Shown: in pieces, positions 47,221 through 60,000 of the stretch | How the letters are laid out: each line of letters begins with the position of its first letter | Numbering within the stretch: position 1 is the stretch's first letter | From: Halichoerus grypus | Lineage: Eukaryota; Chordata; Mammalia; Carnivora; Phocidae | Direction: 5' to 3' | NCBI RefSeq assembly: GCF_964656455.1 | Contig: NC_135722.1 | Coordinates: 90,329,313 to 90,393,312 of the forward strand | Length of the DNA: 64,000 nt | Notes under the pieces: model-generated | The model's input: the letters and a program-made list of their open reading frames with translations, nothing else | Databases searched by the model: none | Told to the model about the DNA's origin: nothing | Translations under genes and position numbers: made by a program

Positions 47221-49229
47221 GACTCCGGAGTCCACATTGTGAAGACACAACGCAATACTTCTCACCAAAGATGACTAAGATCATACCCTGAAGGGCCATG
47301 CCCTTAAAAAGTTTCTGCCTTTTAGGAGAAATGGAACTGTAAGCAAATACATATAACACATTTGTGCTAAGCTTAATGTACTCGTGTGAGGTGCAGGAAA
47401 GATTAACAACTGTGCTCAAGGAAGATCAAGAAAAGCTTTATGGGAGATAGATACCACCATGGCAAAATTCAGTGAAATAATTAGTATTTATCTTCCTTTA
47501 GGTCTTGGAAGCATCTGACACTTAACTCTGTTCTCTTCTGGATATTTTATTTTCTTGATTTTCCTCCTGTCCCTCTAGGGGAAGCTCTTCTTCCTCTGTC
47601 CAGTCCCTAAATATTGAGGGTCCTCAGCAAACTGCTTTAGGCTCTCTTGTCCAGTCACGTCACATATTCCCTCCCCTCCCCCTCCAGCTACTCCAATGGC
47701 TTAAAATACCAACCAAATGCTAACACCTCCCTTATCTCAATCTTCAGCTCAGACCTTTCCTGTGTTTCAGACCCAAGAGATACCTGGATTACACAGCCCT
47801 TCACAACTCAAAGGTACTTTCAGACGTACCTCAAACTTAAAGGTCAAAAAACAGTTCAACAATCTGTTCCTTATCATGTGTTGTTAGGTCTCTGACTGGC
47901 AGGAATAATCTCTGGGTCACAGGGTTACAGGTGATTATTTCCCTCTTCCTGTTTCAAGCACCAACAGGAGTATTTATTGATTTTAAAAGAACGGTCATAT
48001 ACTTTAGGAATGTACTTGTAAGTCAATTTCAATAATCCTTAAGAGCAAGAGAATGATGGATGAAAGGCAACTCAGGAAAGTGGTTTAAGTTCGTAACCTT
48101 AATCTAACTTGATATTCTTTCCAGGATATTTGCTTTTTTCTAATAAAAATTAACTGAAAAATATTCTCTTCGACCTGGAAATGAACTGAGAGATGAAAGC
48201 ATTATTTAGACCTGAACCAAGAATCTGAAAGCTAAAAAAAAAAGGAGGTATGATCTGCCACAGAGGCCACCACAACAACTAGAAAGATCAGGCTAAGTTA
48301 GAAGAAACAGCTTTAAAAGCACTGCTTTGCCGAGCAGGTAGCATAAGTCTTAAAAAGTAGCCAGTAAAAATAACTGAGGAAAGAAATAGGTGAGAGAAAA
48401 CAGGTTAGGAAGACCTAAAAACATACTTTGTTAAAGAGGGAAGGAGGTCAGTGCAAGATGGAGGGAGGAACTGGAGGGAGCAGCAACAGGGGGCTGAGCA
48501 GCTCGAGCCCAGGGGACAAGGACACTTTATAAGGGAAAAGAAAGCACCTCTCCTCCTTGACTAGCAAAGGACAAGGTCCCCAGTAGGCCCTGCTGGAAAT
48601 ATGTCAAGTACAGTGAAGTACAAAGAGCAAACGAAAACCACCCTGTAATCCCACCTGGTGATAACGACTGTTGATACTCTGGTTTCTGTGGAGAAAGGCA
48701 GTTTTCAAGAGAAACTCTTGGAAGAAGTGCAAGCATGCTGGTTTCACGCTCTTCAATTCAGAAAACTGTATTTGTTAAAGTTTGCCCCTGCTTTTACACT
48801 AAATTTTCTGTTTTACACATAAGCCCCTCTTTTCATTTTTTTCTTTCAACTTTTCGTCCTTCATCTTAGTAAAATCAACTTTTAACAGTACTCAAATAGC
48901 TTATAGATTCATCAAAAGAGCAGCAGCAGATGTTTCTACAGTAGAATAAAGCAAGCAGCAGTACATTTCTAGTGCCTGAGGGCAGGGAGGAAATCAGGGT
49001 GCAGGAGACCCAGGAGGGAGTGAGCAGACGGCTAGACCCTCCCAGTCCTGGTGGACATGGCTTACTGGGATCTATAAAACTGCGGGGTGAAGCACTAAGT
49101 TCTCATTAAATGCAGGGGCTTGCCATTATTTGGATGTTGATATTCATTCTGGCAACAGATTCCATAAAGCTGCTCCAACACAGAGAGCAAAAACTGAAAA
49201 ACTTTAAAGGATCCTCTTTGAAGCTATCA
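47221..49229. other. FAM118B 5' intron, unassigned
   Basis: No gene seen. The part at 47510-47880 resembles a decayed interspersed repeat of a family I cannot name. Confidence 0.45.
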
Positions 49230-49620
49230 TATCCATATAACAAGAATGGATATTATGAAAAAGGATCAAAGAGAAAGAAAAGAGGGGAAGCGGCGGAAAT
49301 CAGAGAAACAGAGGAAGAAAATGTCCCAGAACGGAAAGACATTACTTTCCAGAATGAAAGGGTCCACTGAGAACCCAGAACAATGGATGAGGAAAGACCC
49401 ATACCATGGTATAAGAAAGTCCGGAACACCAGGGATAGAATATTCTCAAAGCTTCCAGTAAGAGAGAAAAGAAAAAAAAAAAAACAAACCAACAAAACAA
49501 GGTCTCATAAGAAAGGATTTGACTGCTACCTCTCTAGAGCAATTACAGATACCAGACAGTACAACCATGCCTTCAAAATTCTGAGGGAAAATTATTTCCA
49601 ACCTAGAATTCTATAACATT
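49230..49620 (+). repeat. Ancient interspersed repeat, second copy of the family at 31880-33330
   Basis: CAGAACGGAAAGACATTACT, GGTCCACTGAGAACCCAG and TGCCTTCAAAATTCTGAGGG follow the order of a known mammalian repeat whose name I cannot give. The open frames here are chance frames in this repeat. Confidence 0.5.
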
Positions 49621-50310
49621 TCCAAACTATCAGACGAGTTTGTGGACATTCAAATACTTCTTAGGATATAAAAAGGTAAGCCAAGAAATGGGACATGGGT
49701 GACAGCCCACGAGGAGAGGGAAGGGCAAGAGCAGTTCCCGAATGATACCTGGATAGTTCTCCATTGGAAACATCAAGTGACACATCTGAGCTCATAGAAA
49801 ATGTTACCGATAAGAATGTGACAATTATGTTGGAGCATTTGGGAAAAAATTAACAGTATGGTACATATGTGAAAAAAACAGTCAAAGGTCAACCTAAACA
49901 CAAGAGCAGAGCTGAGACAGATCATCTAGCTCAACAGGCCAAACACTGGGGGGAGAAAAAAAAAAGCAAGAAATAACATATCAAATGATTTAGAAATATG
50001 AAGATAATGCCTGAGGAAAGAGCAAAATAACTGAGTGGCTTCCTCTAAAGAATGAGATTATGAGGTGGGAAGAACGAAGGGACTAGCTTTCCCCCCCATT
50101 CTTTTAGCACTGACTCTTTAAACCATACATGTGAATTACTTTAATAAAAAACAAAATAAAAAGGGAAAAAATAGCAACATTTAAAATTTGCCATTTTTCT
50201 CTCTATATTCTTTAGTAACTTTTCTTCTAGTCTATCCATAAACAAAAAAACTTTTAGCCCGAGGCCCTGCTGAGCAGCAAGGAGGGAGGGCAATAGATTT
50301 CTCAGTTGTT
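49621..50310. other. FAM118B 5' intron, unassigned
   Basis: No gene recognised; poor-complexity A-rich stretches. Confidence 0.5.
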
Positions 50311-50506
50311 GTTTTTTTTTAAAGATTTTATTTATTTTTGACAGAGAGAGAGTGTGTACAAGCAGGGGAAGCAGCAAGCAGAGGGAGAGGGAGAATCAGG
50401 CTTCCCGCTGAGCAGGGAGCCCGATGCGGGGCTCGATTCCAGGACCCTGGGACCATGACCTGAGCCGAAGGCAGACGCTTAACGATCTGAGCCACCCAGG
50501 GGCCCC
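50311..50506 (-). repeat. CAN-SINE, antisense
   Basis: Poly-T, GACAGAGAGAGAG, ending GAGCCACCCAGGGGCCCC. Confidence 0.94.
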
Positions 50507-51021
50507 AATTTCTGAGCTTTTAACTCAACATTTTCCTGAATCAAAATTTCTAGAGGAGGGATCTGTAGATTTAAAAGTACGATGGCAGTTCTTACCATCA
50601 AGCAAATTGAGGAAATGCTACCTAGTACATGGGGATCAGTAAACTCAAGCGTGGATTTGGTTTTCTAACTCAGTTAACAGTGCAGCTCTCCTATTAACAG
50701 CTGCTAGTGGAGGTTATTTTCATTAACCCAAAAATATCATTAGAGTAAAACACTTACTGCATATTCCAATCATTAACAACTGAAACACACACAAACAACA
50801 ATCTAATTTTTAACTTACTGTTGTTCAAATGCAGAAAATAGGTTTATTCAACTTAAGCAACTATCTGTTGCAAATACCTTCTTGAATTTCTCTAGAGATC
50901 CTGATATCCTCCGGCTTTTATCCAACCACATGGTTGAACAGTTTTCCATTGTTCATGTTCTAGAAACGTAGTTTTCCATGTTCACTCTTCCAATGTATAT
51001 TCCTTTTCCCTTAAGATACTT
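50507..51021. other. FAM118B 5' intron, unassigned
   Basis: No gene or repeat recognised. Confidence 0.5.
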
Positions 51022-51038
51022 TGCTCATCTTCATTTAT

Positions 51039-51227
51039 TTTTTTAAAGATTTTATTTATTTGACAGAGAGAGACACAGCAAGAGAGGAAACACAAGCAGG
51101 GGGAGTGGGGGAGGGAGAAGCAGGCTTCCCGCTGAGCAGGGAGCCCGAGGCAGGGCTCGATCCCAGGACCATGACCTGAGCCGAGGGCAGACACTTAACG
51201 CTTAACGACTGAGCCACCCAGGAACCC
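51039..51227 (-). repeat. CAN-SINE, antisense, young-looking
   Basis: Perfect 17-bp target-site duplication TGCTCATCTTCATTTAT (51022-51038 and 51228-51244). Confidence 0.96.
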
Positions 51228-51244
51228 TGCTCATCTTCATTTAT

Positions 51245-51735
51245 ATAAACGCCACAAAATACATAGTTCTTCACAGTCTTGAAAATGCTCTAATGATCTT
51301 ATTTTAACTTATAATCATGAAATGCTAATAACTTGAGTACCTTCTACATGCTAGGCATCCCATATATTGATTTGTTGCTCATGGCAACAATATTATTTGG
51401 TATTATTAATTCTGTGACACCTATGGAAAAACGGAGGCTAAGAATAAATGCTTGTAAATGACAAAGCCTGGTGCAAACCTCAGTGTTTTCAAAGCTCATG
51501 CTCTAAAAATACCACACTGCCTTACTGCTAGCAAGCACTGGAATTTCAGAAATCATCTAACTGTTCACCGTACTTGCTTTTTGGGGTGAGAAAATTTAAG
51601 GTCCAAAACACTGAAGTGAATCACCTAAATGGCAGAATTAGACTAAATTCCGTATCTCTTGATTCTCACTCTATTTAAGATACATTTAACAACTCTATGA
51701 ACCTGGTGCTATACCAGCACACCATATACTGGTAG
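51245..51735. other. FAM118B 5' intron, possible MIR remnant
   Basis: About 51335-51520 has weak MIR character (TACCTTCTACATGCTAGGC). Nothing else was seen. Confidence 0.4.
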
Positions 51736-51975
51736 GCGGGACATACCTAATATTTTTTGAGCCTTAACTACATGCTAAGCTCTACAGGAGCACTTTAACC
51801 TGCATGAACTCAATCCTTACAGTAGTCCTAAGGCAGATACTATCCACATTTCACAGGACAAAGAATCTAAAGTGAGAGAGGTTAAGTAACTTGCACAAGG
51901 TTACACAGCTAGTGGGTTGCAGAGCCAGGATTCTGAAACCATCTTTCTGACTCCAAAGTGCAAGCTCTAAGCCAG
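51736..51975 (+). repeat. MIR relic, well preserved
   Basis: AACTACATGCTAAGCTCTAC, GAGAGGTTAAGTAACTTGCA, GGTTACACAGCTAGTGGG, GAGCCAGGATTCTGAAACC: clear MIR order. Confidence 0.85.
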
Positions 51976-53800
51976 GGCGCTCTGAGCATCCTTAAGGTAC
52001 AGGCTGCACGTCCCTTCTGAACGCCACAGTTTCATTTTTCTAATTAAAAGAGCATGCATGATGTGTGGACTTTTCTCGAATCCCGATGCAAACAAATTAT
52101 TTAAAAAAAGAGAGACCAATCGGAAAATCTGTCCACTGACTGCTTGCTTAGTGATACTAAGGAAGGTGTGATAATGGTATTGTGGTTTTGTTAAAAACTA
52201 GTCCTTATCTTTTACAGACACATACTGAAGTGTTTACAGATGGTTCAACATCACCTGGGAGGTCAGGGTGGGGTGTAGAACAAGGGTGGCCCTGTGTTGG
52301 TTGGTTGTAGAAACTGGCTGATGGAAACATGGGGTTCATTATTTTCTCTACTTCTATAAATGTTTGAAATTTACAATTAAGAAAAAAATGCATGATAAAA
52401 AAACTAGAAAAAACATGATATTAACAGTATTTGGGAAACAGCTGTGAATGATTTTTTCCCCCACTCTACTTTACACATTTTCTGTATTACTTTTATAATG
52501 GAAAACATAAACTATTTAAAGAGATTCTCCATCTTCTCTAAGCAGGCAGAGCAAGACTGCTCATAATCTAAGGAGATCAAAACACTGTGACAAAAGCATT
52601 TCCCATCTCTTCACCAGTTAACTAGTTTTCACAAACTTTTAGAAAGGTCACTTTGTAAGGGTAAGTATGATCTTCAACTATAAACTAGCCAAGAGCATAA
52701 AGGCACATAAGAGAGAAATAAATTAGAGGCAGATTTAACAAATATAACTAACAATACAATTCCTCCCAATAGAGTTTGGTCAAAGACCTTGATTGTTTAA
52801 TTCTGACTTTCCTAAATGGTCAAACAGGCCACAGCCTAGGGATCTCTTCGGTCTATGGTGTGGTCAGGTGGGGAATGGACTCAGCCTCAGCTCCCAGGCC
52901 AGCTGTCTTCTGTCGGCAGCCTCTAGTTTTCCTCCATGAAACAACAATTATTTCCACATGTACCATGACATGAAAAAGTATGGGAAGTACTGGTCTAGGC
53001 CAGACCTGTCTTGAGCATCACTCAAAAGCCAAATAAAAGTATAATGAGGGGCATTAGTATAATGGAATCTCTTTAAAATGCTGACATGGAAAAAAGAACA
53101 CCCATATTATGGGTTATACCACAATGTTTTAGAAAACCACTGCTTTCTAATATTTTTTTCTCTATCTGCACTCCCTCTCATGCCCCACTTGGGAAATCTT
53201 AAGGTATATTCCAGCAGCATTCAATGAAGTGACCTCCAAATATAAATGTTAGCTCAGTGGCATAAGGTTAAATTCTGGAGACAAGGGCAGAATCCCGATT
53301 CTCTGTGCTTATGCTAAATGTATGCAAGATAAGTCTGAAATAAATTTCACTTGTTAAGAAAGTATGTAAGTGTCAATGGAAAATCTTCAAAGAATAGAAG
53401 GTTGGAGCTGTAAGGATCTTCTTTTAAAAGACAAAAAACTGAGCCCAAGTGACTTGCTCAGGTTCACAAGCAGCTAAGCTGGGACTAGTCCCCAGATTTC
53501 CCAGCTGCCAGTAACGTCACTTTCCAAGACACCTCCAAGGAGCTCCTGCTAATTGCTTCTTTGAATCTAAAACCAGAAATCATCCAAGTACTTCCTGCTC
53601 TTCAGGGAACTGAATTATTATTAATCTGCAACTTGCAAATCATTATTTGAGAAGCCAGAATCTAACTTCATGCCACTTACTAATCTTAAATTTGTGATAT
53701 TTAAACACGAGGTCCTTTATTAGTCACTCTTTGTTTATATTTGTGAAATAAAAAGGTGATCTTGTTCTTGCACAGATCAGGAAATAGACTCAAAAACAAA
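51976..53800. other. FAM118B 5' intron, mostly unassigned
   Basis: About 52080-52400 reads like an old repeat 3' end; a MIR fragment may lie at 53430-53510 (GACTTGCTCAGGTTCACAAG). No gene was seen. Confidence 0.45.
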
Positions 53801-56600
53801 TTATCAAGTACTTCTTTATTTTTTATTTTTTTGGAAAGTTAGAAAACCTTCCTTTATTGGCTCTCAAACTGAGTGAAGCTCTGATATGTTGAGATGATCT
53901 CTGACATTTACAATGGACACCTGTATGTTCTTGCTATGTAAATAAAATTGCTGGTATGAAATGACATTAAAGTTTTGTCAATAAATGAATTCTTCCTAAC
54001 CTTGCTCCCAGAGAAAGGTTTAGATAAACTATAGCTTTTTAACACATAAATCTAACTGGAACATAATACAGCTTATACTGTATAAGTTTTACAAATTTTT
54101 TCCTATTAAATTCTCACAATTCACAGAGATATTATTACATCTCCAGTTTCACACATAAAGACAGTGATTTGTTCCACGTAATCCAGGTAGTAAATGGCTA
54201 GAATTTCAACACTAAAGCCATGCTTTGCTGCCTGTAAGGTTTTCTAGAAGGAATCAGATTGTGAACCATTTTGTATTTGTGTTTCACTTGGTCCTCAAGG
54301 AATACGGTGATATTACCTTGATATTTCAGATGTGGTCAAGTACTTCTTTAGTTATGTGGGGGGGAACACATTACGATATATCAAAATCTATGTAAATAAG
54401 TCATGTTTGTAGAACAAAGACACCACTAGACATCACTAATGGAATTTTCTTCCTTGTACTGAGAACAGTACAGACAAGAGGAGTCCTCAAGCAAAAAGAG
54501 AACATGGCATTGGTGTTGAAGTGGAAAAATGAACTGCCTAAAATAAAATCAACTGAAAGAGGAAGAGGAAAGAGGCAATATAGCATTAAAAAACAAAAGA
54601 CAGACAACATATTTGCATAAATTCTTGTATATGCAGAGAGCAACTCTAAATAACCACATGCCATAAACATTAAAATATAACTTCTGTACCCATATTGGCT
54701 AAAGCTGTACTGTGATAACAAAGTCTTTGAATTTTTCAAATATTTCTCTCAGTTTAAAAGAAAAACCTGAAAGTTCCTTCTCTAGAAAAACCTGACCGGT
54801 GTTTTTATTCTTAGGCACTATAGTGTGTACCTTGGGGTACCTGAAACCCAAGAACACAAGCTGTCACCAGCATTGACATCTGAGTTGGTTCTTCATTTGT
54901 TTCCTGCCACAGAATGCCAATTCTGCAAGAACAGGTATCATTTCTTGAACGCCAGTAAGCACAGGTTAAGGGAGAAACACCCCTTACACAAAACCGTAGA
55001 AGTCCTATACCTAAAACAAGTTTGCAATTAATGTAACGATATAAATTTAAATCCTGACATTCACATTTCAGAGTTCTCGGAAAAGGAGGCTTCATGTACC
55101 TAAGTGCAAGGAATAAAATCAGAACCTGGGTCTGGAGCGTATCAGTAAAAGATAGCAATTCTCAACTATTAGAGATCTACATCTTACCTGTGAATTTGCA
55201 GGAAAAAAAAAAAAAGAGAGAGAGTTGTTTCCCAACCTCCCTCGGGATTCTTCGAATTTATATCCTGATCACCTGTCTTATTACAGATACATACACAAGC
55301 CTTCCTCCCCACTCTTTACAAATACATTTACTCCTACCTCCATTTTTCAGGTCAAAAACTGACAGGAAGAAGACAATTCAAATGTTCAGGCACATCTAAT
55401 ACACGTCTGTGATGCACTGCAGCCATCTAAGGAATGAATATTTCTGAGTTTACTCTGTGCCTGATGTGGGAATTACAAAGAAACCATGAGCAAGTCCTCA
55501 AGGGACTCAGACTTCAACATCAGCTGCCAATGATACATCCTGACCTGTACTCAAAATCAATTCAAACGCAAAGAACAGTACAGTGTCGGGGGAAAGACCA
55601 CGGACGAAGCATAACCTCTTTACTGTTCCCCTAGACTGCAGCATCCCAGCTGATCTGCCTGCTATCAAAGCCCTCTTCTCTTCAATCTGTCCTGCATTCA
55701 ACTGCCAGATTCATTTCTAGAATTCAAGGACTCTCTCTCCTGCTCAAGAAGCTTCAAACACTCCTCGTTACTTCTAACATCTAGCTCAGACTCTTCTTCG
55801 ACTTATGAAGTCTTCTATAGGTTAGCTCCACTCACCTGTTCAACTTTACTTCGTGCCCAATATGGCTCCCTCTGCCAATCCCTTTCAGAGGGGTAAGTCG
55901 CAAACCTATTTCCACTACCACCTACTCGAACACCTCAAGGAGCCTTCATTCTCAGCAGTCTTAAAAAATCGTTTCCTCTAATGTCGGTACAGATCCATTA
56001 GTTTTCTGAACATCCCTTCGGAACTCGCCATTAGGTTTCTTAACAAATGGCAGGTATGTCCCAAGGTATTTTTCACATTATCACCCCAACCAGAGGTTCA
56101 TCTTTCCAGCCAGCCCTCGGTGAAATCAGAGGGAGTCCCTTGTAGTTTGGGCATGGGAGTTCCAACACTGCACCTTGGAAGAGAGGGAGAGGTTTGGGGC
56201 GGTTGCAAAGTAGGGAGGGGAAAAAATGAAGAAAGCATAAAAGGGAAGGAAGGTCCGTGCTCTGTACTGCATTTTGAGTCTTGTCTTTGGAAGGAGCAGG
56301 GAGAGCGTAGGGGGCGAGGAGACTCCAAAAAATGAATTCTTGAGGAAGAACAGAAGAAACTCAAGGTGTTCCCTAGGTAGGAATACCGGCTGGGGACCCT
56401 GGATAACGGAAGGGTTCCCCATTACCCCTGGGAGAGAAGGACAGGTTACAACCTGAAACAAAGAGGAGGTGAGGGGTGGAGAGCCTACAGAGATCCGGGC
56501 ATCTCCGAAGGTCGAGCGGCAAGGAAATGAGAGGTGACACGACGCATCCCTCAGGGGACTGGCCGGACACCAGGGATGTGGTTGCCAAGAGGGACGAGGT
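53801..56600. other. FAM118B intron, promoter-proximal part
   Basis: No CAN-SINE in this 2.8 kb. 55700-56050 has L2-like text (CTCAAGAAGCTTCAAACACTC). GC content rises from about 56450 toward the CpG island. No coding exon was recognised. Confidence 0.5.
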
Positions 56601-56814
56601 AGGCGCCTAAGGCGGCTCTGGGCGAGCGTTTATGGGGCATCGCTTCCACGGGGCGCGGGGGCGGGGAAGTGTTTTTGAGTGGGGTCTTCTCCCACTGGGA
56701 GAAACGGTTCCCAGGGCAGTGCTCTCCGAGAACAGAAGCCCCGGAGACGCGAAAACGTTAAAGCGTTGAAGAACCGGCATTTCCTAGCCCCAGCCTGGCT
56801 TCCCAAACACTCAC

Positions 56815-56880
56815 CGAGTCTCCTCCAAACGCCACCGCTCCAGCTGCAGCTACCGGCCGGCGCAGCCGCACTCAGCGCGC
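56815..56880 (-). other. FAM118B: FAM118B non-coding exon 1 (5' UTR), probable
   Basis: On the minus strand a GC-rich segment ends GGAGGAGACTCG at 56815 and is followed by a strong donor GTGAGTG (56814-56808). It would splice to the acceptor before 34085, seven nucleotides upstream of the start codon. The 5' boundary is a guess. Confidence 0.6.
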
Positions 56881-57009
56881 ACCGCCCCACGTGACTCGGC
56901 CCAGAGCCCGCCCCCACTCCCCACGTGATCCTCAGGACCCGCCCATTCCCTCCTCCCTCTAGCCCCTCTTCCGCACGTGGTCTAGGCTCGCCCCTCCCTT
57001 TTTGACAAG
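56816..57009. promoter_or_regulatory. Bidirectional promoter of FAM118B and RPUSD4 with three E-boxes
   Basis: GC-rich sequence between the FAM118B first-exon donor and the RPUSD4 ATG, within a CpG-rich zone of about 56600-57260. CACGTG occurs three times: 56888-56893, 56922-56927 and 56974-56979. Such sites bind USF, MYC/MAX or TFE-family factors. The RPUSD4 start context CAAGATGGCGGC (57006-57017) is also a YY1-type motif. No TATA box was seen. Factor binding is inferred. Confidence 0.85.
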
Positions 57010-60000
57010 ATGGCGGCACCCAGCTGTAACGCGCCGGGCCTGTGGGTCCGGGGTTCCAAGCAGCGTTTGGGGCGTCTCTTTAGTCTCGTCTCAAAGCCAT
57101 TTTGTTCGGTCGCTGCTGCGTCTGGGACCGTGAGTGCCCAGCGATTAGCGGAGAAGCTCCGAGCCCAGAAACAGGAACAAAAGACGAAGAAACAGCCGGT
57201 GAGTCCGAAAGGACCACAACTCCCAAGAGGCAGTGCGTTCACCGATTCCCCGGCTGGGCGTGAGGTGGGAGTGTTCTCTGACGGATGTTAAGTAAATGTG
57301 GAGGACCTGTGGAAGAATGGGGAAAAAGGGAAGGGAAGAGGCCAGGACGGTACCATATCTTCCTGCGGGCTGGGTCTTTGGCTCCTGCCGGCCTCGGCCC
57401 TGAGCACTGTGTGGAGACAGACATGCACTGCCTCTCTCAAATTATTCGGGGAAGGCGCGAGTTCAATGCAGAGATAGTCGTTCCCAACCCAAATTCTCAC
57501 CCAGACTTACTGAAGGTCTTCACCAGTCATTTCCTGTTGCTGCTCTCCCCGTAGGTGCCCACAAGCCCTGTTCAGCGGAGAGTGCAAGAACTAGTGCGGT
57601 TCACACAGCAGCTGCAGCGAGTCCACCCCAACGTGCTTGCTAAGGCTCTGAGCCGAGGGATCGTGCACCAGGATAAGGATCTCGTGGTCATCAATAAACC
57701 TTACGGTCTCCCTGTGCATGGTAAGGACCATGTGGGAGAGGGAGGGGTGCTGCTTCTGTTTTCACTACAATTAGGGATAACTTTGACACATTACTTGTGG
57801 GGCTCCTTAAAGACTTGCATTCAAAATAATTTTTTATGGAGTACTATATAAGGCACTATAGTCCTGTATAAGGCACTACTGAGGACACAGATATAAAAGA
57901 CAGTCTCTGCATTCCAAACATTTGGCGGTCAGCAGTGATTTATGGAATGCACTGTGTCCAGAGCTCCACGGGAATTTTTATAGAGAAATACTAAGGCTCT
58001 GTGGTTCTTGTCTTCATATTATTTTACATCAAAACTGGGAAAGAAGAGGGGTGCCTGGGTGGCTTAGTGGGTTAAGCATCTGCCAGCCCTGTGTCAGGCT
58101 CCCTGCTCAGCAGGGAGTCTGCTTCTCCCTCTCCCTCTGCCCCTCCCCCCTGCCCCTGATCTCTCTCTCTCTCTCTCTCTCAAATAAATAAATAAAATCT
58201 TCAAAAAAAAAACCTGGGAAAGAAGAAATGACATATAAGAAAAAAATATATAGGACTTAATATATTAAGGTTCTGACCATTTCCCCTTCCAACAATGACA
58301 CCACTATATTTTTGTCTTTATTCACAATTTTCCCACTTTCACTAATTTTCATAAATACTCTATTTTCAGCCTATAAATCTCTTGTGGATAATGTGTTCTG
58401 GTAGTTTATTACCTTCTATAAGTAATGGTATTTCCATATAATAGCTCTGAATTTGCTTCACGTGTCTTTTTTTAACCATGGTGATGTATCGCACATTTTT
58501 GTTCACATGATCCAGAGTACAATTTCATCAGTTAAGTCCAGACCAAGGAAAATAGTCCATCTTCATTGAACAAAGATCAGAAAATCTCAACCCACAAGCC
58601 CAAAACTGCAGCATAAATCAGTCAGCCACCTCAAGCCTTGAGTGGAGACAGAATAACCTGAGAAAAATCAGATCTTATACTATGCATGGGCAAGGATCAA
58701 ATAAGGACCACCTAAACATGCAGAAACTCCAATCACAGAAACCAATATGAAAACTGATAAAAAAAAAAAAAAAATGGAGTTCCAGCCAAAGCAAAAATTA
58801 AACTGCCCTGTAGAGAGGCCTCCACTACTGAAAACGTACGCAGGATCCGCATACACACACACAAACACATATCAACCTGGGGGTGCCTGGGTGGCTCAGT
58901 CGGTTAAGCATCTGTCTTTAGTTCAGGTCACAATCCCGAGGTTCTGGGATTGAGCCCCGTTGTCAGGCTCCCTGCTCAGTGGGGAGCCTGCTTCTCCCCC
59001 TGCCTCTGCCCCTCCCTCTGCTCATGCTCTCTCTCTCACTCAAATAAAATCTTTCAACAAACAAACCCCACATATAAACCTGTATAGAAGATAACTTCCT
59101 TTAAAGAGTTCATAGAAATTATAAAACAAAGAAAGATATTCGTGTTACAAAATTCGGATGCCAAAAAATACGTAAGAAATTATGTATTCGTGATATGCAC
59201 TTAAAAAAGAATAAAAGAATGTGTGTGTGCGTGTGTGCGCACGCAGAGTGTACCTAACAAACCCCAGGACGCCCAGAACTTAACGGACACTGAAACGTTT
59301 CTGAATAAACGTTAAATGTAGCTGTCTAAGACAGCTCGAGTGAGACAGGAAAGATTGATAGAAAAAAATGCATTTGGGGAAGGGATTTACTGGGGGAAAA
59401 GGCATAGTTGAGCTAGAAGAATGCTTTTTGGGGAGGTATGGAGAAAAGCATAAAGACAAGGAATTAAGTCAGACATTGCCAAGTGTTCTGTGTATTTTGC
59501 TTTTCTCTCTTGATCTTTTTCTTCCCATTCCCCATGAAACAATTATTATCTAGATATTTACATTTTATAGATGAGAAAACTGCAAGTTGGAAAGATTAAA
59601 TCATCTGTTCCGGGCCAATGGCTAGTTAGGCTTAGAATAGAACCGAGGAGCATCTCACCTAAAGCCCATCTTCTTAGCTCTTCTGTAATGCCTCAGGAGA
59701 GCCTCACAGTCTTGTATTTATCACTCGAGTTTACTTGGCAAATTCTCAAGCCTTTGTTTATATAGTGAAATACCAGACCTCCTCACTTTGATTGCTGATT
59801 TTATTGTGAGTATTCAGGTAGATTAATAAGTATATATATGTCTGAGGAGAAAGCCACGTGCTCTAGGACAGTGCTTCTTAAACTTTAATAGGCATGTGAG
59901 TCCCTTGGGCATCTTGTTAAAATGCAGATTCCGGGGGCACCTGGGTGGCCCAGATGGTTAAGCGTCTGCCTTCGGCTCAGGTCGTGATCCCAGGGTCCTG

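Noticed and set aside
49110..49616. Overlapping 70-86 aa frames rich in Lys and Glu
   Set aside because: They lie in an ancient interspersed repeat with no splice context.
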